Positions 17,730-26,632 of a DNA stretch of 64,000 nucleotides are shown piece after piece. The position numbers and the translations under genes were made by a program. Each line of letters starts with the position of its first letter. Position 1 is the stretch's first letter. The DNA is taken from the NCBI GenBank assembly GCA_963772335.1, contig CAVYXF010000001.1, positions 1,302,001 to 1,366,000 of the forward strand, in the 5' to 3' direction. The stretch is from CAVYXF01 sp963772335. Its GTDB lineage: Bacteria; Pseudomonadota; Alphaproteobacteria; Rhizobiales; Rhodomicrobiaceae. The notes under the pieces are model-generated. The model was not told the origin of the DNA and made no database searches. It worked only from the letters and a program-made list of their open reading frames with translations.

Positions 17730-18377
17730 GCAACGACGACAGCGGAGGTGCGGGAGTGATCCGTTTCAGGCAATAGCGAACTGCGCCGCTTGCCACTCTA
17801 TCGACCGCATGCCTTTGTTGTGGAGGTCGTCGTCGATAAACGCCGCCCGCCAGCGGCCGTTTCGAACGCTTTACGAGCGCCGATTTCCAAGCAAAATCCG
17901 CAACTCGACCTGCCGGAGCTTGGCGAAGCTAAGCCTACGGCTCCAACTGGTCTGGCGAATGTCCGGCTCCGTACATTGTGTTCAAAACGGCCCAAAAATA
18001 ATCTACGAATGTCATGAAGTTGGCCTCATTTGGAAGAATGCGAGCAGGAAGCCAGCGGATCGTGTGAGACGCATCCTCCTCTGCCGTGGCCCTTCTCCGG
18101 CACCGGTCAGAAGCCGACAGCTCGGATCGGCGCCGCACGCGGCCTCTCACGTCGTCACTGTTCTCAGTCGTCATATTCCAAATCGGTCAGCTTTCCTGAT
18201 GGACGGCACCGTTCCGTCTTGATCATCGGCGACACAGTCTCGCCCCCTCTTTGGGACTGTGTCCGGGCGCCTCTCCCCTCGGAGGCGTCAACAGGCCTGG
18301 TGCAGCAGGCTCGGACCATCCACCCCGACCGCTGCATAAGGTCATAATTTGGAGAGCGATCTGTGCACCGATGAGGT
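17730..18377. other. 650-base stretch without a recognised gene
   Basis: Short open frames exist on both strands (a 75-codon TTG frame at 17790-18017 on the plus strand and a 79-codon frame at 17935-18174 on the minus strand). Neither has a ribosome site or a known signature. The minus frame holds RILPNEANFMTF, which might be a fragment of a degraded element. I see no RNA gene. It may be a graveyard region or hold the promoter of the receiver gene. Confidence 0.4.
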
Positions 18378-18833
18378 TTGGCATTGCGTCATCCGATCCT
18401 ACTGAAGGAAACGCCAATTTTGCTGAAGGGGGCGCCCGTCCTGGTCGCGGAGGACGACCTCCTTCAGGCCCTCGACATTGCGGAATCGCTGAAGGAGGCC
18501 GGAGCAACGGTAATCGGCCCGGTTTCCCGTCTTGATGACGCCCTGCTGCTGGTGCGGCGCGGCAAGTGCAGTGCGGCAATTCTCGATTTTCGCTTAGGCG
18601 ATGCAAACATCATCCCGCTCGGCCAAGAGCTCTTTCGCCGCAACATCCCGTTTGTGATCCATACCGGTTATGACTGCACTGGCGTGCTCCCCGGCCAATG
18701 GCGCGGCTGCAAGCTGATCTGGAAGCCGGCCAATATCCGCTACCTCGTGCAAACCGTGGCTGCCCTGGTGCGCTGGACACGCTGCCTTGCGTACACGTTC
18801 CGGGAGACAGCCCAGGCCCACAGCCCGTTCTAA
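18378..18833 (+). CDS. Stand-alone response-regulator receiver domain
   Basis: About 151 residues, with a receiver fold at about residues 20-125. The acidic pair EDD is in VLVAEDDLLQALDIAE, the phospho-acceptor Asp in AAILDFRLGDAN, the switch Thr in FVIHTGYD and the conserved Lys in LIWKPAN. No output domain follows; the tail (WTRCLAYTFRETAQ) is short. Single-domain receivers pass phosphate in relays or control motility or kinases. The TTG at 18378 is the most upstream usable start but has no strong ribosome site; a TTG at 18384 is also possible. Confidence 0.72.
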   Translation: MALRHPILLKETPILLKGAPVLVAEDDLLQALDIAESLKEAGATVIGPVSRLDDALLLVRRGKCSAAILDFRLGDANIIPLGQELFRRNIPFVIHTGYDCTGVLPGQWRGCKLIWKPANIRYLVQTVAALVRWTRCLAYTFRETAQAHSPF

Positions 18834-19048
18834 AAACGTATCCGCTGCGCGGAAATCGACGTATCGAGACTTCAGGCTTGCAGCGCTGATCCCCCCCGCG
18901 CAGGTGATAAGTGACAAAAGGCCTTTGTCTTAGAACCTTTCCGCCGCCAATCCGTTAAAATTATATGCAGGCGCGCAAGGTCCGCAGTTGAGCTGCGATT
19001 GTCTAGTTGCGCGCCATTTCACCCGACACGAAAGGAGGAACACGCGTC

Positions 19049-19873
19049 ATGCGACGACCTATGACCTTTTTTGCGGCGGCACTGCTCTCCAGCGCGGCAA
19101 TTCCTGCGATCGCAGCCGCTGATACAGCCCAGGTGACGACCGATCTCAACATGCGCGCCGGACCGAGCACTTCGTTCCCGGTGGTGCGCACGCTCCCCGA
19201 CGGCGCCACAGTCGATATCTATGGCTGCGTGGGCGGCTATAGCTGGTGCGACGTATCCTGGTCCGGCAGCCGAGGTTGGGTTTATGCCGATTACCTGACC
19301 TCGTCCTACGAAGGCCGCGTGGTGCCGATCGTCGAATACGGCTCAGAAATCGATTTGCCGATCCTCACCTTCAGCATCGGCAGCTATTGGGACGACTATT
19401 ATCGCAATGAGCCCTGGTATCACCGCCGCAGTCATTGGCGGTCAGTCTGGGATCGCCACGATCACGACCGCGGGCATCGCCGGCGTGAGGGGCGCGCAGA
19501 GCACCGCGACCGCGACCACGGCGACCAGCATCGCGCCGATCGGCGCCGGGAGCGCCGTGACGATGTTCGTGAGCGCCGTGCCGAGCACCGGGAGCGTGTC
19601 AGGGAGCGCCGCACTGAACGCCGAGAGCGCGTTCGCGAGCGCCGCGCTGAACGCCGCCAGAACGTGAGAGAGCGCCGTGCTGAACACCGCCAGCGCATCC
19701 GCAATCGCCGGGCCGAGCACCGTGAGCACAACCGCAGTGAGCGCAGGTCCTTCAGAGTGGAGCGCGGCAATCGCGGCCACGAGGCGCGCGGCAATTTCCG
19801 CAATCGTGGCGATCACCGAGGCGGCGGATCTCGCCGCGAGGCCGGTGCGCGCTTTGAGCGGCACGGCGGCTAA
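19049..19873 (+). CDS. Secreted bacterial SH3 protein with Arg/Glu/His-rich repeat tail
   Basis: 274 residues from ATG 19049, with AAAGGAGG 9 bases upstream. A signal peptide (residues 1-25, cut near AIAAAD) precedes an SH3_3 domain (about 28-85: TTDLNMRAGPSTSFPVVRTLP, GWVYADYL). A short Trp/Tyr-rich linker follows, then about 130 residues built of variants of RERRAEHRERV, extremely charged. SH3 domains of this kind bind peptidoglycan or peptides. The tail may bind nucleic acid, polyanions or the envelope; this is inference. The repeats are imperfect at DNA level. Confidence 0.8.
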   Translation: MRRPMTFFAAALLSSAAIPAIAAADTAQVTTDLNMRAGPSTSFPVVRTLPDGATVDIYGCVGGYSWCDVSWSGSRGWVYADYLTSSYEGRVVPIVEYGSEIDLPILTFSIGSYWDDYYRNEPWYHRRSHWRSVWDRHDHDRGHRRREGRAEHRDRDHGDQHRADRRRERRDDVRERRAEHRERVRERRTERRERVRERRAERRQNVRERRAEHRQRIRNRRAEHREHNRSERRSFRVERGNRGHEARGNFRNRGDHRGGGSRREAGARFERHGG

Positions 19874-19966
19874 CTTATCCGTTTGATGTCCGCAAAGCGC
19901 CGAATAGTCTCGGCGTAGAAAGCAGGCCCTGTAGCTTCTCGTTGCGGGGCCTGCGCCCTATCTGGC

Positions 19967-20461
19967 CTATCCTCCGCTGGCCAGGGAGCGGGTCTCCCCA
20001 GGGGCGATGGCCTCCTCCTCCAGCGCGATCGACTTCATGAGCGTGAGCACGCGTTCGCTCTCCAGGCGTTTGGCTTCAAAGCCGGTGGCATCGCCGAGAT
20101 GGCCGAACAAATCCTCTCCCTCGCGCGAGCGGCCGATGAACGCCATCGACCAGGACGGGAACTGCCGCTGCGCGACCTTCTCGAACGCCAGTATGTGAAC
20201 ATCGCCGTGGCGGGGATCGCGCTGAATCTTTTCAAAGAGCGCCTCGATGCCCTGCTGCGGTCCTTCCAGCACCTGTGCAAAGATGCCGCTGTTAAAAACC
20301 AGCGCTCCGGTCAGCCCGAGAAGGGGATTGCTCCGCCGCGCCGCTGTGAGGATATCGTCTATTTCCGTCGCGATGCCCGCAGCGCTGCCAGCGATGCGAT
20401 TCCGGCTGAAGTAGACCAGCCGGTAGAGGTCTGGGCTCTCGCGTTGGGCCATTTCGACCAT
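19967..20461 (-). CDS. BLUF-domain blue-light sensor
   Basis: 164 residues. The BLUF domain covers about residues 11-105: LYRLVYFSRN carries the photoactive Tyr, LLGLTGALVFNSGIFAQVLEG carries the flavin-facing Gln, and FPSWSMAFIG the Ser/Met at the end of the sheet. The ~50-residue tail is helical with no output domain. BLUF proteins bind FAD and signal blue light to partners. It starts 35 bases after the stop of the EAL gene on the same strand, so the phosphodiesterase is a likely partner. Confidence 0.9.
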   Translation of the reverse strand: MVEMAQRESPDLYRLVYFSRNRIAGSAAGIATEIDDILTAARRSNPLLGLTGALVFNSGIFAQVLEGPQQGIEALFEKIQRDPRHGDVHILAFEKVAQRQFPSWSMAFIGRSREGEDLFGHLGDATGFEAKRLESERVLTLMKSIALEEEAIAPGETRSLASGG

Positions 20462-20496
20462 GAATTTTCTATCCCTTTCGCGCGGAACAGCCGCAG

Positions 20497-22167
20497 CTAA
20501 GCGGCTGACAATGCTCCATCGATCCTTGGCGGATGGCTAAGAAACTCATCCAGCTTGTCGGCTGCTAGCGGTTTGCTGATCAGATAACCCTGGACGTCGG
20601 TACAGCCGCTTGCGGCAACGAGGGCGAGTTGCTCGTCCGTCTCGACACCCTCGGCAATTGTCTTGATCCCAAGACTGTGCCCCAGCGCAGCAATTGCGTT
20701 GACGATCGCTCTGGCCGTCGAGTCGTCGGGCTGGGTGCGCACGAAAGACTGGTCGATCTTGATCTTGTCGAATGGAAAGCTGCGCAGATAAGACAACGAC
20801 GAATAGCCGGTGCCAAAATCGTCCATCGCCACCCGCAGGCCGAGGCTGCGGGCATTGTTCAGCAGCTTGAGCGCAACTGCATGGTCAGAAACCAGGACGC
20901 TTTCCGTGATCTCCAGCTCAAGGCGAGCTGGGTCCAAGCCCAATTCAGCCAGTCCCGAGACGATGGTCGGCGTCAGATCGGCGCTGCGGAACTGGATGGC
21001 CGAGACATTGACGGCAACAGTTAACGGGCTCGGCCAGCGTGCGGCCGCTCGGCAGGCGGTCCTGATCACCCATTCGCCGATCGGCACGATGAGGCCGAGC
21101 TCCTCGGCCAGCGGGATGAATTCGCCTGGAGAAACGCTGCCACGCTCGGGGTGATACCAGCGCAGCAACGCCTCAAAGCCGGTGATCTGTTTCGATGCAA
21201 GGTTGTATTGCGGCTGGTAAACCAGCGCCAATTCCCGAAGTGCCAGCGCCCGGCGCAGGTCGATCTCCAGGTTGCGCCTGGCCTGGATCTCCTCATTCAT
21301 GGCCTCGACAAACAGCTGATAATGGCCGGGTCCCGCCTGCTTGGCATGGCGCAAGGCGAGCGTGGCGTTCTTCAGAATCTCATCGCAATCGGTGCCGTGC
21401 GCGGGCACAAAGGCCATGCCAACGATCGCGGCGAGGTTCACCGGATGTCCTTCGACGATGTAGGACCGACCGATGAGATCGATGAGGCGTTCGGCAAACG
21501 CGGGAACGGAGTGCGCTTGCCCATCCGGCTCAAGGATGGCGAATTGGCCCGCCCCGAAATGTGCGACATGCGCCTCCCCGCTAACGGCAGAGCGGAGCCT
21601 ACCGGCGACCAGGCGAAGAAGCTTGCTGCCGATCCCCTCCCCGAGCGCATCGTTGATCATGTCGTACCGGTCGAGATGGATCAACAGCACAGCCGCCGGC
21701 TCGATCATGACCGCCGGCCCCGCCAAGAGGGCCCTCAGGTGCTCGCGAAAAGCCTGGCGATCGCTGACCTGCAAAGCCGGTTTGCTGTGGATCTGTGTTC
21801 CGCCGCCGAGGGCTTGCGCGATCTTGTGGGGGAGGCAATCGGCCGTTACGAGCGATCCCTCGGCAAGCTGAGATATCTCCAGAAAGAAAACGCGGCCATC
21901 CTCCGCGGTCACCGGATACAGCGCCGCAGGATTGGGCCCCATCGCCAGATAGCGACGAAGTTCGGCCGCCCGCGTCGGCTCCGCGAACAGCGCTGCAAAG
22001 CTTGAATTGTGATAGAGCGCGCCGCCGTCGGAGCTGATGACAGCAAGCGGTCGGTCAAGCGCATTTACCGCCTTGAGCGCCAGCTCTGGAGCGCCAAAGC
22101 CGCCGGCCACTTGGGGAGCAGGATCGTTTATCCCGTTTTCGCTTTGCCGGTGTGAGAGGAACGCCAT
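20497..22167 (-). CDS. Cyclic-di-GMP phosphodiesterase with degenerate GGDEF and active-looking EAL domain
   Basis: 556 residues from ATG 22167; an upstream start at 22254 in frame is possible. A PAS-like N-terminus (about 25-125: DRPLAVISSDGGALYHN) is followed by a GGDEF-fold domain (about 160-300) whose active site reads FGAGQF, so it should not make c-di-GMP. The EAL domain (about 310-545) keeps the EAL motif in FEALLRW, VNVSAIQFR, LEITES, DDFGTGYSSL, KIDQSF and EGVET. It likely degrades c-di-GMP, with the dead GGDEF as a GTP-sensing module. The BLUF gene follows directly. Confidence 0.88.
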   Translation of the reverse strand: MAFLSHRQSENGINDPAPQVAGGFGAPELALKAVNALDRPLAVISSDGGALYHNSSFAALFAEPTRAAELRRYLAMGPNPAALYPVTAEDGRVFFLEISQLAEGSLVTADCLPHKIAQALGGGTQIHSKPALQVSDRQAFREHLRALLAGPAVMIEPAAVLLIHLDRYDMINDALGEGIGSKLLRLVAGRLRSAVSGEAHVAHFGAGQFAILEPDGQAHSVPAFAERLIDLIGRSYIVEGHPVNLAAIVGMAFVPAHGTDCDEILKNATLALRHAKQAGPGHYQLFVEAMNEEIQARRNLEIDLRRALALRELALVYQPQYNLASKQITGFEALLRWYHPERGSVSPGEFIPLAEELGLIVPIGEWVIRTACRAAARWPSPLTVAVNVSAIQFRSADLTPTIVSGLAELGLDPARLELEITESVLVSDHAVALKLLNNARSLGLRVAMDDFGTGYSSLSYLRSFPFDKIKIDQSFVRTQPDDSTARAIVNAIAALGHSLGIKTIAEGVETDEQLALVAASGCTDVQGYLISKPLAADKLDEFLSHPPRIDGALSAA

Positions 22168-22318
22168 GACTGACTGTCTCGGCTTTATTCGTGAACGCCT
22201 GCCCCTTAGGCTAGAGGCAGGGCGTTGCCAAAAGGTGAAGCTAGAGCGCTGCAAGATGTTACTGGATGTATTTTTTCAGGCTTAATGCGTGCTCAGGCCG
22301 ATCCAGATCGCGCTTTGG

Positions 22319-22332
22319 TTGACCAAAGTCAA
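22319..22332. promoter_or_regulatory. FixK/FNR-type box upstream of the stress-protein gene
   Basis: TTGAC-CAAA-GTCAA, a perfect inverted repeat matching the FNR/FixK pattern TTGA-N6-TCAA. Its centre is about 63 bases before the start of the universal stress protein. If bound at -41.5, transcription would begin near 22367, leaving a short leader. The FixK encoded at 39599-40309 is the natural candidate to bind it. Confidence 0.7.
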
Positions 22333-22388
22333 AGCAGGCCTAATAGGCGGGGCTTAAGGTTTTAGGCGCTACTCTGAGAGGGTCCGCC

Positions 22389-23210
22389 ATGTACAAGACG
22401 ATTTTGCTCTATTTACCGTCATCTCAATCCGCCGAGGCCGTTTGTGTCGAAGCTGCGCAGCTCGCCCAGCAGCACGGCGCGATGCTGATCGGTGCGCACA
22501 ACACCGTCAAGATTACCGTTTATGGCGGCATTCCCCAGGACATTCTCGCCGAGCACAACGATCGCGAGCGCAAGGAGGCGGAGGCTGTCCGGTTCATCTT
22601 CGAGGATGTCGCCAAGCGCCATGACGTTGCCCATGAATGGCGGAACCGGCCGGCGAAGGACACCGACGCTTTCAAGGATATTATCGCGCAATCCCATGCC
22701 GTTGATCTTGTCGTCGCGCCGGGCAAGGACTTCCGCGACCCGCTCGGCCACTGGTTCGACCTGCCGGAGCGGCTGGCCATGGAGACCGGCCGTCCGCTGT
22801 TGTTGCTGCCGCGGGACCGGGCCGTGGAAAGCTTCGGCAAACGGATTCTGGTTGCCTGGAATGGCTCGCGTGAGTCCGCCCGCGCCGGTTTCGATGCACT
22901 GCCGATGCTGAGAATGGCGGAATCGGTTTACGTGGTAGCCATTGCCGACAATATGGAGAGCCCGCTGATGCGCTCAGCCGAAGAGTTCTACCAAACGCTC
23001 AAGCGCCAGGGCGTGAAGGCTGAGCTCGACTGCGTGGGAGCTACCGGCAAGCCGGATGGAGAGCAACTGCTCGCCCGCCTCGCCGAGCGCAATTGCGACA
23101 TGCTGGTGATGGGCTTCTACGGCCATTCACGGCTGCGCGAAATGGTCTGGGGCGGCGTCACCCGCCATCTGCTGAAGGCAATGAACATCCCGGTTTTCAC
23201 CTCGCACTGA
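22389..23210 (+). CDS. Universal stress protein, tandem UspA domains
   Basis: 273 residues, two Usp folds. The N-terminal one (about 1-145) is degenerate. The C-terminal one (about 150-273) keeps the ATP-binding pattern G-x2-G-x9-G-(S/T): GFYGHSRLREMVWGGVTRHLL. It starts with ILVAWNGSRESARA. Tandem Usp proteins are often induced at low oxygen, which fits the FixK-type box just upstream. The ion-channel gene follows after 23 bases and is probably co-transcribed. Confidence 0.88.
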   Translation: MYKTILLYLPSSQSAEAVCVEAAQLAQQHGAMLIGAHNTVKITVYGGIPQDILAEHNDRERKEAEAVRFIFEDVAKRHDVAHEWRNRPAKDTDAFKDIIAQSHAVDLVVAPGKDFRDPLGHWFDLPERLAMETGRPLLLLPRDRAVESFGKRILVAWNGSRESARAGFDALPMLRMAESVYVVAIADNMESPLMRSAEEFYQTLKRQGVKAELDCVGATGKPDGEQLLARLAERNCDMLVMGFYGHSRLREMVWGGVTRHLLKAMNIPVFTSH

Positions 23211-23233
23211 GCACAGCAAAACGAGGGGCATAT

Positions 23234-23773
23234 ATGATCTTTGCCGTGATTGCCTCCACCGTTCTGGTGATCGCGACAACATTGATCCTTTACGAGACAC
23301 TGCGCCTCACCTCATATCACCTGGCGGAGCTGCCCCTGCCGCCACGGGCGCGGATCATCGTCGTGGTGCTCGCCTCCTTCGTCGGTCATACGATGGCGGC
23401 GTGGATCTACGCTTTCGCATATTGGCTGATAGCGGGCTATCTCGGCGGCTTTGCCGGACTGCCCGTCAACGATTTCATGGACTGCCTTTACTTCTCCGCG
23501 GTGACCTATACCTCGCTGGGATTCAGCGATCATGTGCCGCTCCTGGATGTCCGGCTGATCGCCGGCGTCGAGGCGCTGAACGGCCTGTTGCTGATCAGCT
23601 GGTCGGCGTCGTTCACCTATCTGGCGATGGAGCGGTACTGGCCGATGCACGAGGTACGGCGCGGCAGGGCAAAGCGCAGAGCATCGCATCGACCTGCCCG
23701 CAACGCGCAAGGCCCCGAACTGGTCAGCACCGCGGAGCATCCGCCCGCTCCCTCCTCCCGCCTTCCCGATTGA
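23234..23773 (+). CDS. Small two-helix ion-channel family protein
   Basis: 179 residues from ATG 23234. Hydrophobic helices at about 1-24, 36-66 and 100-120 flank a pore-like segment DCLYFSAVTYTSLGFSD. The TSLGF stretch sits where potassium channels have TVGYG, so selectivity may be altered. The C-terminal ~45 residues are basic and disordered. It follows the stress-protein gene and likely shares its oxygen-responsive promoter. Confidence 0.7.
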   Translation: MIFAVIASTVLVIATTLILYETLRLTSYHLAELPLPPRARIIVVVLASFVGHTMAAWIYAFAYWLIAGYLGGFAGLPVNDFMDCLYFSAVTYTSLGFSDHVPLLDVRLIAGVEALNGLLLISWSASFTYLAMERYWPMHEVRRGRAKRRASHRPARNAQGPELVSTAEHPPAPSSRLPD

Positions 23774-23926
23774 GCTGCATCAAGGCCTGCGAGTAGGTGA
23801 CCAGACCTGGCTTAGCCGGCGCTGAGGCGAAAGCTGCTGGCATGGCCAGTACAAGGGAGGCAGTGTACTGTCACATGGCTGCGGGATAAAGCTTGCCACC
23901 ATATAACCCTACGGCGACGGTGATCG

Positions 23927-26632
23927 ATGACGATTCGCAATCTGGACCATGCGTTCAAGCCTGCATCCGTAGCACTGATCGGAGCAAGCAACAGGCCGCA
24001 TTCGCTTGGTCTCACCGTCATGCGCAATTTGCGTAGCGGCGGGTTCGCTGGCCCGATCTGGCCGGTTAATCCCAAACGTGCCGAAATCGATGGGGCGCCC
24101 TGCTTTTCGAACGTCGCCGCCTTGCCGGCAGTGCCCGATCTGGCCGTGATCGCGACACCCGCGCGGACGGTACCCACTCTCATCGGCGAACTTGCCGGGA
24201 AGGGCACGCGCGCCGCCGTCGTGTTAACGGCCGGCATCGACCAGGCAAGCGGTCTGCGCCAGGCCATGCTCGATGCTGCTCGCCCGACCACCTTCCGCAT
24301 TATCGGCCCGAACTGCCTCGGTATCTTCCTCCCCAATCTGGGGCTGAATGCCAGCTTCTCCCATCTTTCGCCGATCAAAGGCAAGCTTGCGCTCCTGTCG
24401 CAATCGGGCGCGGTTGCCAGCGCCATTCTCGACTGGACCCTGGCGCGCAGCATCGGATTCAGCCATATCGTATCCATGGGCGATATGGCCGACGTCGATG
24501 TCGGCGACCTGCTCGATTATCTTGCCGGCGATGGCATGTCGCGCGCGGTGCTCATCTATCTCGAAACCGTCACCAATCCGCGCAAATTCCTGTCCGCGGC
24601 GCGCTCCGCCGCGCGCGTGAAGCCGGTCGTGGTGATCAAGGCGGGGCGCAACGCGGCAGCCGCCAAGGCGGCAGCGACACACACCGGCGCGCTTGCCGGC
24701 AATGATCACGTCATGAACGCCGCCTTCCGCCGCGCGGGTCTGCTTCGGGTTCAGGACCTGGAGGAGCTGTTCGACGCTGCCGAGACCCTTACGCGGGTCG
24801 GAGGCATTGCCGGTGATCGCCTCGCCATCGTCACCAATGGTGGCGGTGCAGGCGTGCTGGCGGTCGACAGTCTCATGGATCTGAACGGGACGCTGGCCGA
24901 GCTTGCGCCCGAGACCATGGCGCGGCTGAACGATTTGCTGCCGCCGACCTGGTCGAAGGCCAATCCGGTCGACATCATCGGCGATGCCGGTGCCGAGCGC
25001 TACGCGGCTGCGGTTGAGGCCGTGCTCGATGATCCCTGCACGGACGCGCTCCTGGTGCTCAATTGCCCGACAGCGCTCGCCTCCTCAAGCGAGGCGGCTG
25101 CAGCCGTAGTCGGGGTCGTGCAGAAGAGACGCAGCGCACATCGGCCGCTGAAGCCGATCCTTACCAACTGGCTCGGCGAGAGCACGGCCCAGCAGGCGCG
25201 CCTACTTTTCGATGCAGCAAACATTGCTTCCTACAAGTCGCCGCAGGACGCGGTGCGCAGCTTTGCCCATCGGCGCGCGCACGCCAAGGCGCACGAAGCA
25301 ATGATGCGCACCCCGCCCAGCCTGCCGCAGCATTTCACCGTCGAAAACGAGGCGGCAAAGCGGGCGATGGCCGCTGCCAGGGAGGCAAGACATGTCCTTT
25401 TGACCGAGCCGGAGGCCAAGCATGTTCTGGCGGCCTACGGCCTTCCGGTGGCGCGCACCGAGATCGCCCGCGATGCAGCGGAGGTTGCCGATATCACCGC
25501 AGAATTGCTGCGCGAGGTCGATGCCGTCGCGGTCAAAGTGCTGTCGGAGGACATCCCGCATAAATCCGATGTCGGCGGCGTCATGCTCGACCTGATCTCG
25601 GCCGAGGAGGCGAGGCGCGCGGCCGTGGAGATTGCGGCGAAGGTAGCCCGGGCACGCCCTGACGCTCATATCCAGGGCTTCACCGTGCAGGATATGATCC
25701 GGCGGCTCGGCGCCCATGAGCTAATCATCGGCGTCGCCGACGATCCGATCTTTGGCCCGACTATCTTGTTCGGGGCCGGCGGAACGGCGGTCGAGGTGAT
25801 CCGCGACACCGCAGTCGCCCTGCCGCCGCTCGATCTGAAGCTCGCCCGGGATCTGATCGAGGAGACACGCGTCGCAAGGTTGCTCGCCGGCTATCGCGAC
25901 CGCCCTGCCGCCGATATCGACGCCATTGCCATGACGCTGGTGCGCGTCTCGCAACTGATCACCGATCTGCCGGTCATCACCGGCCTGGATATAAACCCGC
26001 TTCTAGCCGACGAGAAGGGCGTTATTGCTCTCGATGCGCGCATCACGCTGGACTGGGCTTATGCCGGGCTCACCGCACCCAATCCCCGATTTGCCATTCG
26101 TCCCTATCCGAAGAACTGGGAGAAGGAGGTCGTGACGACGCGCGGCCGTCGCCTGCTGCTCAAGCCCATTCAGCCGACCGATGAAGCGCCCTACCGCGCC
26201 TTTATCGCCGCGATCACGCCGCAGGATTGGCGGCTCAGGTTTTTCGCCCCGTCGAAGAACATCTCCCCCGAATTCATTGCTCGCTTCACCCAGATCGACT
26301 ACGCCCGCTCGATGGCCTTCATCGCAGAGGAACCGCAAACCGGCGATATCCTCGGCATCTCGCGGCTCACCGCCGACCCCGACTATGTCAGGGGCGAGTA
26401 TGCCGTCCTGGTGCGCAGCGATCTAAAGGGTCAGGGCATCGGCTGGGCGCTGATGCAGCACCTCATCACTTATGCGAAGGCTGAGGGACTTACGCTGATC
26501 GAAGGCGAAGTCCTGACCGAGAACACGCAGATGCTCGCAATGTGTCAGGATCTGGGTTTCGCGGTATGCTCCGATCCCGCCGATTACGGTGTCTGCCACG
26601 TCACCATGCCGCTGGCCCCGACGGAGAGCTGA
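23927..26632 (+). CDS. Pat-like fusion: NDP-forming acyl-CoA synthetase + GNAT acetyltransferase
   Basis: 901 residues. The order is CoA-binding domain (about 8-100, ALIGASNRPHSLG), succinyl-CoA-ligase-like domains (about 145-440, with THTGALAGNDHVMNAAFRRAG), ATP-grasp (about 480-700, VAVKVLSEDIPHKSDVGGV) and GNAT (about 735-890, VLVRSDLKGQGIGWALMQHL). This is the layout of protein lysine acetyltransferases such as Pat/PatZ. The His in the HTG motif, which enzymatically active ADP-forming synthetases use as phosphate carrier, is present, so ligase activity may be retained. Likely role: acetyl-CoA/acetate balance or protein acetylation. The 3' end overlaps the convergent ATPase gene. Confidence 0.85.
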   Translation: MTIRNLDHAFKPASVALIGASNRPHSLGLTVMRNLRSGGFAGPIWPVNPKRAEIDGAPCFSNVAALPAVPDLAVIATPARTVPTLIGELAGKGTRAAVVLTAGIDQASGLRQAMLDAARPTTFRIIGPNCLGIFLPNLGLNASFSHLSPIKGKLALLSQSGAVASAILDWTLARSIGFSHIVSMGDMADVDVGDLLDYLAGDGMSRAVLIYLETVTNPRKFLSAARSAARVKPVVVIKAGRNAAAAKAAATHTGALAGNDHVMNAAFRRAGLLRVQDLEELFDAAETLTRVGGIAGDRLAIVTNGGGAGVLAVDSLMDLNGTLAELAPETMARLNDLLPPTWSKANPVDIIGDAGAERYAAAVEAVLDDPCTDALLVLNCPTALASSSEAAAAVVGVVQKRRSAHRPLKPILTNWLGESTAQQARLLFDAANIASYKSPQDAVRSFAHRRAHAKAHEAMMRTPPSLPQHFTVENEAAKRAMAAAREARHVLLTEPEAKHVLAAYGLPVARTEIARDAAEVADITAELLREVDAVAVKVLSEDIPHKSDVGGVMLDLISAEEARRAAVEIAAKVARARPDAHIQGFTVQDMIRRLGAHELIIGVADDPIFGPTILFGAGGTAVEVIRDTAVALPPLDLKLARDLIEETRVARLLAGYRDRPAADIDAIAMTLVRVSQLITDLPVITGLDINPLLADEKGVIALDARITLDWAYAGLTAPNPRFAIRPYPKNWEKEVVTTRGRRLLLKPIQPTDEAPYRAFIAAITPQDWRLRFFAPSKNISPEFIARFTQIDYARSMAFIAEEPQTGDILGISRLTADPDYVRGEYAVLVRSDLKGQGIGWALMQHLITYAKAEGLTLIEGEVLTENTQMLAMCQDLGFAVCSDPADYGVCHVTMPLAPTES

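Noticed and set aside
17790..18174. Two short overlapping frames in the 17.7-18.4 kb gap
   Set aside because: No ribosome sites, no recognisable domains, and they overlap on opposite strands; reported only as part of the gap.
19500..19800. Repetitive GAGCGCCG-type DNA as a CRISPR or regulatory repeat
   Set aside because: It encodes the Arg/Glu/His tail of the SH3 protein; the periodicity follows codons.
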